Positions 1 through 5,255 of a DNA stretch of 21,319 bases are shown here, piece after piece. Every line of letters begins with the position of its first letter. The first letter of the stretch is position 1. Source of the DNA: a virus; IMG/VR virus record IMGVR_UViG_3300026184_000080, positions 1-21,319 of that record. The stretch is one strand, 5' to 3'. The position numbers were made by a program, and so were the translations under genes. The notes beneath the pieces are model-generated. The model had not been told where the DNA came from and ran no database searches. It saw nothing but the letters and a program-made list of their open reading frames with translations.

Positions 1-351
1 CCGTCTTTGGTCCACACCGACCCCGAGATACCCGAGGTCACGCTGTGCTATGGGTGGAATGGTGACGAGAGGCCGGAGAAATGCGTGGTTGGATATGCTG
101 CGAACGAGCGAGGTATTTTAGACGTTAGAGACGAAACAAGTTCGAGCGAACTGGAATATCACTTCGACCACATCGAACCCATCGAGCTCGCCAAGCCGAT
201 CGAGTGGGAGCTGATAGACCCATCGGTGGAACGTCTTGCCGAAATGAAGAGTGGACGGGTAGAGCCGTGTTGGACACGCATTGGAGTCGGAGACGCTTGG
301 GGAACGCACGGTGACCGTATAGTCGCCATCCATCGGAGGCCGCAGTCATGA
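1..351 (+). CDS. Hypothetical phage protein, probably 5' partial
   Basis: The frame is open from the first base of the window, so the true start may lie upstream; the first possible start inside is TTG at 7, giving 114 residues. The product is small and acidic, with several Trp and Cys residues but no motif, signal peptide or membrane segment that I recognise. Its last codons (…HRRPQS) contain the GGAGG Shine-Dalgarno of the next gene, and its TGA overlaps that gene's ATG, so the two are translationally coupled. It heads a run of small early-type phage genes. The reading frame is well supported by the coupling, but no function can be given. Confidence 0.6.
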   Translation, partial: PSLVHTDPEIPEVTLCYGWNGDERPEKCVVGYAANERGILDVRDETSSSELEYHFDHIEPIELAKPIEWELIDPSVERLAEMKSGRVEPCWTRIGVGDAWGTHGDRIVAIHRRPQS

Positions 352-355
352 GTAA
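334..355. repeat. 22-bp junction repeat, copy 1
   Basis: A block running from CGGAGGCCGCAG through CATGAGTAA covers the end of the first gene and the start of the second. It recurs at 579-600 with one difference (T to C at the 13th base). Each copy holds the Shine-Dalgarno (GGAGG), the last codons of the upstream gene (RRPQ) and the ATGAGTAA start overlap of the downstream gene. Confidence 0.75.
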
Positions 356-596
356 GAGCGAGAAGCATCTGACAAAGTGTCCGTTCGGGATAGGTGAAAT
401 AGTTCGAATGATCGATTCTATCGATGGGCGACCAAACCGGTACTGGAACAATAAGCGCGACTTCGAAACCTATACCGTGATCGGAGCCTTGCGGCAAACT
501 GACGCGCAGAGTGGTTGGATGATCTGTGCGATGAGCGAAACGGGCAGACAAAATCCGTGGCTCGATTCCGGGTGGTACCGGAGGCCGCAGCCATGA
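348..596 (+). CDS. Hypothetical small phage protein
   Basis: This 82-residue protein starts at the ATG that overlaps the upstream stop (ATGA), with GGAGG about 8 bases upstream. It is basic in its first half and has no recognisable domain, signal peptide or membrane segment. Its C-terminus (…WYRRPQP) mirrors the end of the preceding protein because both carry the same 22-bp junction repeat. Its own stop overlaps the start of the next gene. The coupling and Shine-Dalgarno support a real gene; the role is unknown. The order suggests cassette-like stacking of small accessory genes. Confidence 0.6.
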   Translation: MSKSEKHLTKCPFGIGEIVRMIDSIDGRPNRYWNNKRDFETYTVIGALRQTDAQSGWMICAMSETGRQNPWLDSGWYRRPQP

Positions 597-600
597 GTAA
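579..600. repeat. 22-bp junction repeat, copy 2
   Basis: This is the second copy of the block at 334-355, again spanning the end of one gene and the start of the next. The two copies match at 21 of 22 bases. Its GGAGG serves as the Shine-Dalgarno for the ATG at 593. Confidence 0.75.
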
Positions 601-1219
601 CCCACGATTGCGCGATATCGAGAAACTACGTCACCTGATCTATGAGGTCGAGGACTTGAACCCGAGCCAGGTCGACGAGGTGAGCGAGTTGGTTCCGGCG
701 CTCTTCGAGGAATACGACGCGCTACGGAAGCCGGTGAGTGGCCAGCGGTTGGAGGAGGCGCTGGAGTGGGAGCAGAACGTTACCGAAAGGGGATCGATTT
801 CAGCGCGACCGGCTGGAAGGAAAAGCGCAGTGCGATATCTTGAGATCCTCGCAGAAGCCGCCCGTACCGCCGAGTCTGCCCGAGAGCAGGGATTCAGGGA
901 GGCAGCTGATATCGTTGACCAATGGGCAGACGAGCACAACGAGCATGTTCACGAGTTGGCCGACAAGCTCCGCTCTCTCTCGCCCGACGATGGGGTATGC
1001 GAGTGGACATGTGCCAAGGATAGGTTGCCGCTCATAGGGCGATGGGTTCTCCTGTGTATCAAGGGCGTCGTTCAGCGAGAAGCTTTCTACCTCGACCAGG
1101 GTGACAATGGTCCTGAATATTGGGACAGAGATGATCTCGAAGAGGGTCTCATGGTAAACGACGACGATTACTGGATACTGTTGCCGGACAGGCCAGACGA
1201 CGTGAAGGGGGGTGAATGA
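593..1219 (+). CDS. DUF551-like phage protein
   Basis: I place the start at ATG 593 because it follows GGAGG and overlaps the previous stop; a longer in-frame opening at 515 has no such support. The 208-residue product is largely charged and helical in its first two thirds. From about residue 140 it shows the DUF551 pattern: a W-x-x-x-K-D-R-L-P opening, a W-V-L-L segment, a short variable part and a Y-W-I-L-L-P-D-R-P close. DUF551 is common in small phage early proteins and has no established function. The stop overlaps the next gene by one ATGA. Confidence 0.65.
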   Translation: MSNPRLRDIEKLRHLIYEVEDLNPSQVDEVSELVPALFEEYDALRKPVSGQRLEEALEWEQNVTERGSISARPAGRKSAVRYLEILAEAARTAESAREQGFREAADIVDQWADEHNEHVHELADKLRSLSPDDGVCEWTCAKDRLPLIGRWVLLCIKGVVQREAFYLDQGDNGPEYWDRDDLEEGLMVNDDDYWILLPDRPDDVKGGE

Positions 1220-1479
1220 CGATGGGCGATAGGTGGTGGTGCATCGAATGTCAGGAGTTGCTCACAAAGGTGCACGGTGATGAAACTAAGCACGTAATGG
1301 TCCACGTTCCGGAGCGACTCTACTCCGCCATCTGTCCCGAGCGGAAGGTGTGTAAGTGGCTGTGGAAACGCTCCGATCAGTTCTGGTATACAGAATGCCC
1401 CGATGAGCCACGACGATTCGCCTACCGGCTCGGTGAATACTGCCCCGGCTGCGGCAACAAAATAGAGGTGGTTGAATGA
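1216..1479 (+). CDS. Small zinc-ribbon-like hypothetical protein
   Basis: The ATG at 1216 overlaps the previous stop and follows an AAGGGGGGTG Shine-Dalgarno; ATG 1222 is an alternative. The 87-residue product has a CIEC pair near the N-terminus and a CPGCGNK pair near the C-terminus. This spacing could bind one zinc ion as a split zinc ribbon, and an isolated Cys lies between. No signal peptide or membrane segment is seen. Such small Cys-paired proteins are frequent in phage early operons. The zinc assignment is inferred from the Cys pairs only. Confidence 0.6.
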   Translation: MTMGDRWWCIECQELLTKVHGDETKHVMVHVPERLYSAICPERKVCKWLWKRSDQFWYTECPDEPRRFAYRLGEYCPGCGNKIEVVE

Positions 1480-1928
1480 TTGTCGCAGCGTTGTTTGCGT
1501 CACTCCTCTCCACCTCAGCCTTTGCCCCGTCACCCGATCTCGCGCTCTACGTGAGAGAGCAGGCGCGGGTTGCCGGCGTACCGGCGTCCCTCGCTGAGTC
1601 GGTTATGCAGATCGAGTCCGGGGGAAATGTGCTCGCGACTCACGAGAACCCAGACGGTACCTTTGATCGTGGGCCGTGGCAGCTGAATGACGACTCACTC
1701 CCCTGGTTAGAGAAGCACCTGAATGGAGGCGAGGCCATTAACCCGTATGACCAGTACGAATCGACCAGGATTGCTGTCAGATATCTCGCGTATCTTCGGA
1801 AGCGAACGGGGAGCTGGGGCGGGGCGGTCATGGCGTATAACGCGGGCTCGTGGGCCGTGAGGGTGGGAGCGGTCCCTGTGGCGACGAAAGAATATGCGGC
1901 TAATGTGTTCGCGTTGGCGGCGATGTAG
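1476..1928 (+). CDS. Lytic transglycosylase (SLT domain) with N-terminal signal peptide
   Basis: This 150-residue protein starts with a short hydrophobic segment (about residues 1-17, ending SAFA) that fits a signal peptide or signal anchor, so it probably acts in the envelope. The rest is a compact SLT-type domain: E47 in MQIESGG is the expected catalytic acid, a GPWQLN segment follows in the place of the usual G-x-x-Q, and AYNAG near the C-terminus is a standard motif. The family cleaves the MurNAc-GlcNAc bond of peptidoglycan to form 1,6-anhydromuramic acid. The start overlaps the preceding gene and GAGGTGG lies just upstream. Its place before the replication genes is unusual for an endolysin, and no holin is visible beside it. 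Confidence 0.82.
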   Translation: MIVAALFASLLSTSAFAPSPDLALYVREQARVAGVPASLAESVMQIESGGNVLATHENPDGTFDRGPWQLNDDSLPWLEKHLNGGEAINPYDQYESTRIAVRYLAYLRKRTGSWGGAVMAYNAGSWAVRVGAVPVATKEYAANVFALAAM

Positions 1929-1955
1929 GATGAGGTCGCGGGTGCTTTCTTGCAG

Positions 1956-1984
1956 TTTACAAGAGAGCAAGCTCGTGATAGTAT
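1956..1984 (+). promoter_or_regulatory. Candidate sigma70-type promoter for the replication module
   Basis: TTTACA at 1956-1961 matches the -35 consensus at five of six bases. TAGTAT at 1979-1984 matches the -10 at four of six, with an ideal 17-bp spacer. It lies in the first true intergenic gap, between the transglycosylase stop and the replication initiator. Transcription would start near 1991 and give a leader of about 115 nt. Confidence 0.5.
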
Positions 1985-1991
1985 TACCGGG

Positions 1992-2009
1992 TTCCCCTTG
2001 GCCGGGGAA
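1992..2009 (+). other. Leader hairpin
   Basis: TTCCCC at 1992-1997 pairs with GGGGAA at 2004-2009 around a 6-nt loop, followed by an A-rich run rather than Ts. It is therefore not a + strand terminator. In the predicted leader transcript it would sit at the very 5' end, where such hairpins can stabilise mRNA. Confidence 0.4.
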
Positions 2010-2020
2010 AAAAGAAAGAT

Positions 2021-2095
2021 AGGAGGAGTGGGCGATTGATCCGAGCGCGGAGTTCCTATCCTCCGGCGGCCAGCCTTGGCTCGGGTCAGTCGCCC
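2021..2095 (+). promoter_or_regulatory. Distant Shine-Dalgarno plus 16-bp RNA stem upstream of the replication initiator
   Basis: AGGAGGA at 2021-2027 is the best Shine-Dalgarno in the region but lies about 79 nt before the initiator ATG at 2106, which has none of its own. Between them, GGGCGATTGATCCGAG (2030-2045) pairs along its whole length with CTCGGGTCAGTCGCCC (2080-2095). Fourteen pairs are Watson-Crick and two are G-U, and the G-U pairs only work in + strand RNA. Two smaller hairpins fit inside (2048-2052 with 2061-2065; 2070-2072 with 2077-2079). Folding would place the Shine-Dalgarno about 12 nt from the ATG. A competing reading is a 28-codon leader ORF starting at TTG 2036 and ending at 2122. 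Confidence 0.6.
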
Positions 2096-2122
2096 TTTCT
2101 TGTGCATGCGACGACAACCTAA
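2036..2122 (+). CDS. Possible 28-aa leader ORF overlapping the initiator start
   Basis: TTG at 2036 lies nine bases after AGGAGG and opens 28 codons ending with TAA at 2120-2122, which is 14 bases beyond the initiator ATG at 2106. Translating it would unwind the 16-bp stem and could hand ribosomes to the initiator by reinitiation. The start codon is weak and the peptide resembles nothing that I know. I list it as an alternative explanation of the distant Shine-Dalgarno rather than as a firm gene. Confidence 0.25.
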   Translation: MIRARSSYPPAASLGSGQSPFLVHATTT

Positions 2123-2876
2123 TCACACACAGATTCCTAACTGGTTCATCGAGGATGAAGTCTCAAGGTGTACTGGGGCGGAAACGAAAGTCTTTCTTGC
2201 GATCTGCCGGAAAACAATCGGGTGGCATAAGGATCTCGACAGGATAAGCTATTCTCAGTTCATGCGTATGACCGGTCTGTCTGTTAACGCGATCCGGAAG
2301 GCTATCGGTGGGCTGATGGAGAAGGAGTTAATCCTACGAGAAGGGGACGAGAAACACCATCGGTACGAGGTTAACTTCGACGACGAGGTGTATCAAAAAG
2401 TGATAGAGGGTGTATCAGAAAGTGATAGAGCAGGTGTATCAAAAAGTGATACTACAAAAGAAAGCCCTAAAGAAACTAAGAAAAATAAAGTTAGTTCTAC
2501 CAAGAGAACGGGGAAGCGGAGCACGGACTATACCAGCGAACCCTACGGGAAACAGTTCGTCGAGATATTCGGTCTCTATCCTACCCGGAAACCTTCCAAC
2601 CCAAAACGCACGGCTTATAAGGCATTCGCGAAGCTGATGCGTGAAGGGGTTCCCCTCCAGGATCTGAAACGGGCAGTGATAAACTACGCCGAGGAGCGGA
2701 AAGGGAAGGAACCTGAGTTTACGATGATGGCTCAAACCTTCTTCGGGCCTAATGAGCGGTGGTCAGATTTCGTCACTACTGGTGGATCAGAGAAGCCTGG
2801 CTATCAGGCGAACATAGTCGAGGACGATATCGGGATTGGAGAGCTCGTGAAGAAAGCGCAACGGCGGCCGGCATGA
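2106..2876 (+). CDS. Phage replication initiator, lambda O-like
   Basis: The 256-residue protein opens with a winged-helix domain (about residues 1-95) of the phage replication protein O N-terminal type: T-x-I-P-N-W-F, a helix with A-E-T-K-V-F-L-A-I-x-R-K-T-I-G-W, then S-x-x-F-x-R-M-T-G-L-S and a recognition helix. The match to the usual family start supports ATG 2106 although no Shine-Dalgarno adjoins it. A hydrophilic linker (about 96-140) is encoded by three iterons and an AT-rich stretch. The C-terminal part (about 150-235) has the Y-P-x-R…A…F…R-W-x-D pattern seen in helicase-loading initiators. It should bind the iterons and recruit the helicase, which is the next gene and overlaps its stop. 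Conserved partners and origin placement make this call firm. Confidence 0.85.
   Translation: MRRQPNHTQIPNWFIEDEVSRCTGAETKVFLAICRKTIGWHKDLDRISYSQFMRMTGLSVNAIRKAIGGLMEKELILREGDEKHHRYEVNFDDEVYQKVIEGVSESDRAGVSKSDTTKESPKETKKNKVSSTKRTGKRSTDYTSEPYGKQFVEIFGLYPTRKPSNPKRTAYKAFAKLMREGVPLQDLKRAVINYAEERKGKEPEFTMMAQTFFGPNERWSDFVTTGGSEKPGYQANIVEDDIGIGELVKKAQRRPA
2388..2405. repeat. Origin iteron 1
   Basis: GTGTATCAAAAAGTGATA carries a TATCA/TGATA dyad around a 5-bp centre. It is read here as V-Y-Q-K-V-I, a different frame from the other two copies, so the DNA rather than the peptide is what is repeated. It is identical to iteron 3. Confidence 0.75.
2410..2427. repeat. Origin iteron 2
   Basis: GTGTATCAGAAAGTGATA differs from iteron 1 by one base (A to G) and starts 22 bp after it. 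It is read in the G-V-S-E-S-D frame. The terminal TATCA/TGATA dyad is intact. Confidence 0.75.
2434..2451. repeat. Origin iteron 3
   Basis: This copy is identical to iteron 1, starts 24 bp after iteron 2, and is read in the G-V-S-K-S-D frame. With its next base the dyad extends to GTATCA/TGATAC. The spacing of 22-24 bp is about two helical turns. Confidence 0.75.
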
Positions 2877-4090
2877 CGCAGGACGAAAGGGTATTGCTCG
2901 GGCAGATCCTGCTCGATGAATCGGTGTACCACGACAGCGGTATAAAGCCAGCACAGTTTTCCGACGCAGTGAGCAGGAGGATAGCGACTGCAATCTCGGA
3001 GCTGATTAGCGAGGGGGTGAAGCCGGATATCCTTAACGTGAGCCAAAAGGCTGGAGGACTCGAAGCGGAGATCGCGGGGTTGACGAATGTGGGGAGCTCT
3101 GCGAACTGGAAGTATTACCACAAGAGAGTCCAGGAAGCCTACCAGGGGAGAGAGCTCGAACGGCTTGCTTCGGAGATAAAAGAGCACGCGAAGAATCCGG
3201 GGAGCGCACTCTCAATGATCGAGGACCGCTTGCTATCGATCTATTCGGAGGGGAACGGGTCCGAGGTGGTAAGAAGCTGGGACGTTGCCAGGAAAGTGCT
3301 CGACAGAATAGAGGCGCGGTATAAAATGCACGGGGAAATCCCTGGTATACCAAGCGGGATCAGCAAGCTCGATGAAACGATCCTCGGTTTCGAGGACAAG
3401 AAACTCTACTACGTTGGAGCTCGGCCGAGTGTCGGGAAGTCAGCCCTGCTCGGAAACTTCGCAGCGGCGGCGTGTGGGCTCGGATTCAAAACAGGGATGA
3501 TAACTATCGAGTCGGCAGGGACGGAGCTCGTCACGAGGATACTTGCTACAGAAACGAACATCGATAGCAGGCGGCTTATGACTGGGCGGCTCGATGAAAA
3601 GGATTTCGGCTGGTTGATGGACAGCGCGAGTAAAATAGCCGAATGGCCGTTGTGGTTGTATGACGACCCGGACGCGACGATTGATGATGTGCGGAGACGG
3701 ATGCGACAGATGGTTTTGTATCACGGGGTGCAGATCATCTTCGTTGACTATGTACAGCTGATCGCCCGCAACGGGAGGAGCGGAGAATACCGAGATAGGG
3801 TTGCTGAGTGCTCGATATCGCTAAAGGCCGCTGCGAGAAGTCTGCGAATCCCGGTGGTATCGGCTGCGCAGCTGACAAGAGACTCCCAGGGGCGGGTTCC
3901 TACACTCGCGGATTTTGCGGACAACTCACAGATCGAGAAGGATGCAGACGTTGCGATCCTCATCCATAGGGAGAAGGGTAACTACTGGCTGAAGGTCGAG
4001 AAGCACAGGGACGGGAAAACGGGGGACGTCCCCGTGACGTTCCTGCCGGCAACGGTTCGGTTCGTTAATAGGGCGATGGAGGAGGAGTGA
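2873..4090 (+). CDS. Replicative DNA helicase, DnaB-like
   Basis: The start is placed at ATG 2873, overlapping the initiator stop; an in-frame extension to 2759 would lie inside that gene. The 405-residue product has an N-terminal helical domain (about 1-100), a linker, and a RecA-type ATPase domain from about residue 155. Walker A is GARPSVGKS (182-190) and Walker B is IIFVDYVQL (288-296). A Q-L-T-R segment follows, then the D-N-S-Q-I-E-K-D-A-D region typical of DnaB. The length fits compact phage DnaB proteins. It unwinds DNA at the fork after loading by the adjacent initiator. GGAGGAG at the end of the gene precedes the structured RNA region, not another start. Confidence 0.9.
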   Translation: MTQDERVLLGQILLDESVYHDSGIKPAQFSDAVSRRIATAISELISEGVKPDILNVSQKAGGLEAEIAGLTNVGSSANWKYYHKRVQEAYQGRELERLASEIKEHAKNPGSALSMIEDRLLSIYSEGNGSEVVRSWDVARKVLDRIEARYKMHGEIPGIPSGISKLDETILGFEDKKLYYVGARPSVGKSALLGNFAAAACGLGFKTGMITIESAGTELVTRILATETNIDSRRLMTGRLDEKDFGWLMDSASKIAEWPLWLYDDPDATIDDVRRRMRQMVLYHGVQIIFVDYVQLIARNGRSGEYRDRVAECSISLKAAARSLRIPVVSAAQLTRDSQGRVPTLADFADNSQIEKDADVAILIHREKGNYWLKVEKHRDGKTGDVPVTFLPATVRFVNRAMEEE

Positions 4091-4095
4091 AAATT

Positions 4096-4167
4096 GCCGG
4101 AGGGGCTGAGTGGTCCAGCTGTTGGCTATGTTCAACTTTGCGCGGGGTTCGAATCCCCGCCTCCGGC
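4096..4167 (+). tRNA. tRNA-like element, isotype unresolved (His-like features)
   Basis: GCCGGAGG (4096-4103) pairs with CCTCCGGC (4160-4167) as an 8-bp acceptor. GCTG/CAGC (4105-4108, 4116-4119) makes a D arm whose loop contains GG. CGGGG/CCCCG (4143-4147, 4155-4159) closes a canonical TTCGAAT T loop. The anticodon arm is one base short: GTTGG/TCAAC (4121-4125, 4132-4136) encloses only six bases, CTATGT. Read from the conserved T33 the triplet is ATG, which would decode CAU, and an extra G-1:C73 pair is the hallmark of tRNA-His. The short loop and the single base between acceptor and D stem mean it may be degenerate or not a working tRNA. No CCA is encoded. Confidence 0.5.
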
Positions 4168-4189
4168 TTCGGCTCGTATGAGCTGATAA

Positions 4190-4206
4190 CACCACAGTTT
4201 GTGGTG
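4190..4206 (+). other. Perfect 7-bp hairpin in the structured region
   Basis: CACCACA (4190-4196) pairs with TGTGGTG (4200-4206) around a 3-nt loop. No T run follows, so it is not a terminator. It is the tightest hairpin in the non-coding stretch downstream of the tRNA-like element. Confidence 0.45.
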
Positions 4207-4315
4207 GCGACGCATGGATGTAAAAAAGTTAGGCGATTGGTTTCCGGCCTACAGGGACCAGACGGGATGCGTACGAACCGGCGGCGGGTGGGAGCCCCGC
4301 ATTATTTCAACAAGT

Positions 4316-4342
4316 GGCCGCTCCGTATGGAGGGCCGATTTT
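4316..4342 (+). terminator. Candidate Rho-independent terminator
   Basis: GGCC-G-CTCC (4316-4324) pairs with GGAG-GGCC (4329-4336) around a GTAT loop, leaving a single bulged G, and is followed by GATTTTC. The T run is short, so termination may be partial. A further T6 run lies at about 4355-4360. It would end transcripts carrying the tRNA-like element. Confidence 0.4.
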
Positions 4343-4404
4343 CAAGGGAATTAGTTTTTTCATTGCTCGGTTGGCAACGTACCTGACGTTGTAGGAAGTA
4401 GTGC

Positions 4405-4437
4405 GCCGGGGGGCGGTTTAGTCTCCCGTCTCCCGGC
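4405..4437 (+). other. 8-bp hairpin just upstream of the zinc-protein gene
   Basis: GCCGGGGG (4405-4412) pairs with CTCCCGGC (4430-4437) with one G-U pair that favours the + strand RNA. CATTTCAAGG follows; the T run is too short for a convincing terminator. It lies 18 bases before the ATG at 4455 and could affect translation there. Confidence 0.35.
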
Positions 4438-4454
4438 CATTTCAAGGGGGACGG

Positions 4455-4760
4455 ATGGAAACGAGAACGTATACCTGCGACCGTTGCAAAAAGCGGGTGA
4501 AGATGAATGAATTGTACCGGGTTACAGCAGAGGTAAAACCCGCATATGGGAGCGGATCAATTGGGCGGGGGTTTGACGGAGAAAAGGAGTATAAGGTCCC
4601 ATGCGGCTACGAGTCTAAGGAGTTGTGCGCGACGTGCTGCGTGCAGCTCGGGATTGCGCTTCCGGAAGGGACTCGGGATCAGGAGGTCGAGCGGATACGG
4701 GAAGAGGGCCCGAGCCTGCTTGATCGGCTGCGGGAGATCGTGCTGGAGCTGATAGAATGA
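4455..4760 (+). CDS. Small Cys-paired (zinc-binding) hypothetical protein
   Basis: ATG 4455 follows AAGGGGGAC at a good distance. The 101-residue product begins with a CDRC pair (residues 9-12) and has a CATCC cluster near residue 60, a layout consistent with one zinc ion held between two knuckles. The C-terminal third is charged and helical. I do not recognise a named family. It is the first gene after the structured RNA region and overlaps the next start by ATGA, heading a coupled chain: zinc protein, membrane peptide, HNH nuclease. Confidence 0.65.
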   Translation: METRTYTCDRCKKRVKMNELYRVTAEVKPAYGSGSIGRGFDGEKEYKVPCGYESKELCATCCVQLGIALPEGTRDQEVERIREEGPSLLDRLREIVLELIE

Positions 4761-4855
4761 GCTGGTTAGATGGGCGTAAGGGTGCTTTCCGGTTTTCGAT
4801 ACTCGTGCTGCTGCTGGTGGCGGCCGCGCTGCTGGTTTTGTGGGCCGCGCTCTGA
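4757..4855 (+). CDS. 32-aa single-pass membrane peptide
   Basis: ATG 4757 overlaps the upstream stop, and the TGA at 4853-4855 overlaps the next ATG (TGATG), so this short frame is locked into a translationally coupled chain. The peptide has a 12-residue N-terminal part with charges (D5, R7, K8, R12). A continuous hydrophobic helix follows from about residue 13 to the end, rich in Leu, Val and Ala with a Trp near the C-terminus. It could be a small holin-like or other inner-membrane peptide, but nothing beyond a single helix supports that. The coupling on both sides is the main evidence for a real gene. Confidence 0.6.
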   Translation: MSWLDGRKGAFRFSILVLLLVAAALLVLWAAL

Positions 4856-5217
4856 TGCCGATCAATTATGGCGAGTATCCGAAGGATTGGCCGGAGATCC
4901 GCTGCCGTATTCTGCACCGGGCAGGAGAACGAAGAGACGAGAAGGGTCGAATCGTTGTCGAGGGCCGTTGTGAATGGTGCGGGGCTGACAACCACCGGAC
5001 TCATCCGGAAACGGGCAGTATGGTGGTGCTGACTATCGCCCATCTTGACCACGACAAAGAGAATGAGCAGGTAAAGGATGAACGGCTTGCAGCGCTCTGC
5101 CAGCGGTGCCACCTCGGGTATGACCGGGAGCACCACATAAAGAGAAGGAGAGAGAATCGACACAACGCGAAGGGGCAGCTGCCGCTTTATGGGAATGAAT
5201 CAGGAAGCGGGATCTGA
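4855..5217 (+). CDS. HNH endonuclease
   Basis: The start ATG 4855 sits in the TGATG overlap with the membrane peptide; an in-frame extension upstream to 4840 would run through that gene. The 120-residue protein shows the HNH fold: a first zinc knuckle CEWCGA (C39, C42), the AHLDHD core (H63, H66), an Asn at N70, and the second knuckle LCQRCH (C82, C85, H86). The tail is very basic, fitting DNA binding. Family members nick or cut DNA with one metal ion in a ββα-metal site. In phages they act as free homing nucleases, as terminase partners or in host DNA degradation. This one is far from the terminase genes. Confidence 0.85.
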   Translation: MPINYGEYPKDWPEIRCRILHRAGERRDEKGRIVVEGRCEWCGADNHRTHPETGSMVVLTIAHLDHDKENEQVKDERLAALCQRCHLGYDREHHIKRRRENRHNAKGQLPLYGNESGSGI

Positions 5218-5223
5218 TATACT
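5215..5223 (+). promoter_or_regulatory. Candidate extended -10 promoter
   Basis: TGATATACT is a TGn extension plus TATACT, five of six matches to the -10 consensus. No good -35 lies 17 bp upstream, as is common for extended -10 promoters. It would start transcription about 25 bases before the secreted-protein gene at 5256. Confidence 0.4.
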
Positions 5224-5255
5224 GGGATCGGAATCATTCGAACAGGAGGTGCGTC

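Larger units (their letters stand above)
2388..2500. other. Probable replication origin (iterons plus AT-rich unwinding stretch)
   Basis: Three dyad-bearing 18-bp iterons (2388-2451) are followed at once by an A-rich stretch at 2453-2500 that is about 73% A+T (35 of 48 bases), in a GC-rich genome. This is the arrangement of the lambda origin, which also lies inside the O gene, with iterons followed by an AT-rich element. The initiator gene that contains it and the downstream helicase support the call. Confidence 0.72.
4091..4454 (+). other. Non-coding, strongly structured region
   Basis: No credible coding sequence is seen here: the only long frame (4087-4386) overlaps the tRNA-like element and lacks a Shine-Dalgarno. 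The stretch instead holds a run of hairpins: the tRNA-like fold (4096-4167), GCTC/GAGC (4172-4183), CACCACA/TGTGGTG with a 3-nt loop (4190-4206), GGTTTC/GGGACC with two G-U pairs, a GCGGG/CCCGC stem in the 4281-4300 area, a terminator-like stem (4316-4336), CAACGT/ACGTTG (4375-4391) and GCCGGGGG/CTCCCGGC (4405-4437). The density of stems suggests a structured RNA, but I cannot match it to a named family. Confidence 0.45.

Noticed and set aside
1992-2015. TTCCCC/GGGGAA hairpin as a terminator
   Set aside because: It is followed by As on the + strand; on the minus strand the Ts would precede the stem, and no minus-strand gene exists to be terminated.
4126-4128. CTA in the anticodon loop as an amber suppressor for the TAG at 5559
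   Set aside because: The base before CTA is G, not the invariant T33, so CTA is not in the decoding position. TAG also serves as a normal stop elsewhere in the window.
4096-4167. Selenocysteine tRNA (8+5-bp acceptor/T stack and a TTCAA segment)
   Set aside because: It lacks the 6-bp D stem and the long variable arm, and placing TCA as anticodon leaves mismatched stem pairs and no room for a variable region.
4087-4386. A 99-codon + strand frame after the helicase
   Set aside because: It runs through the tRNA-like fold and several hairpins, has no recognisable protein motif, and competes with clear RNA structure.
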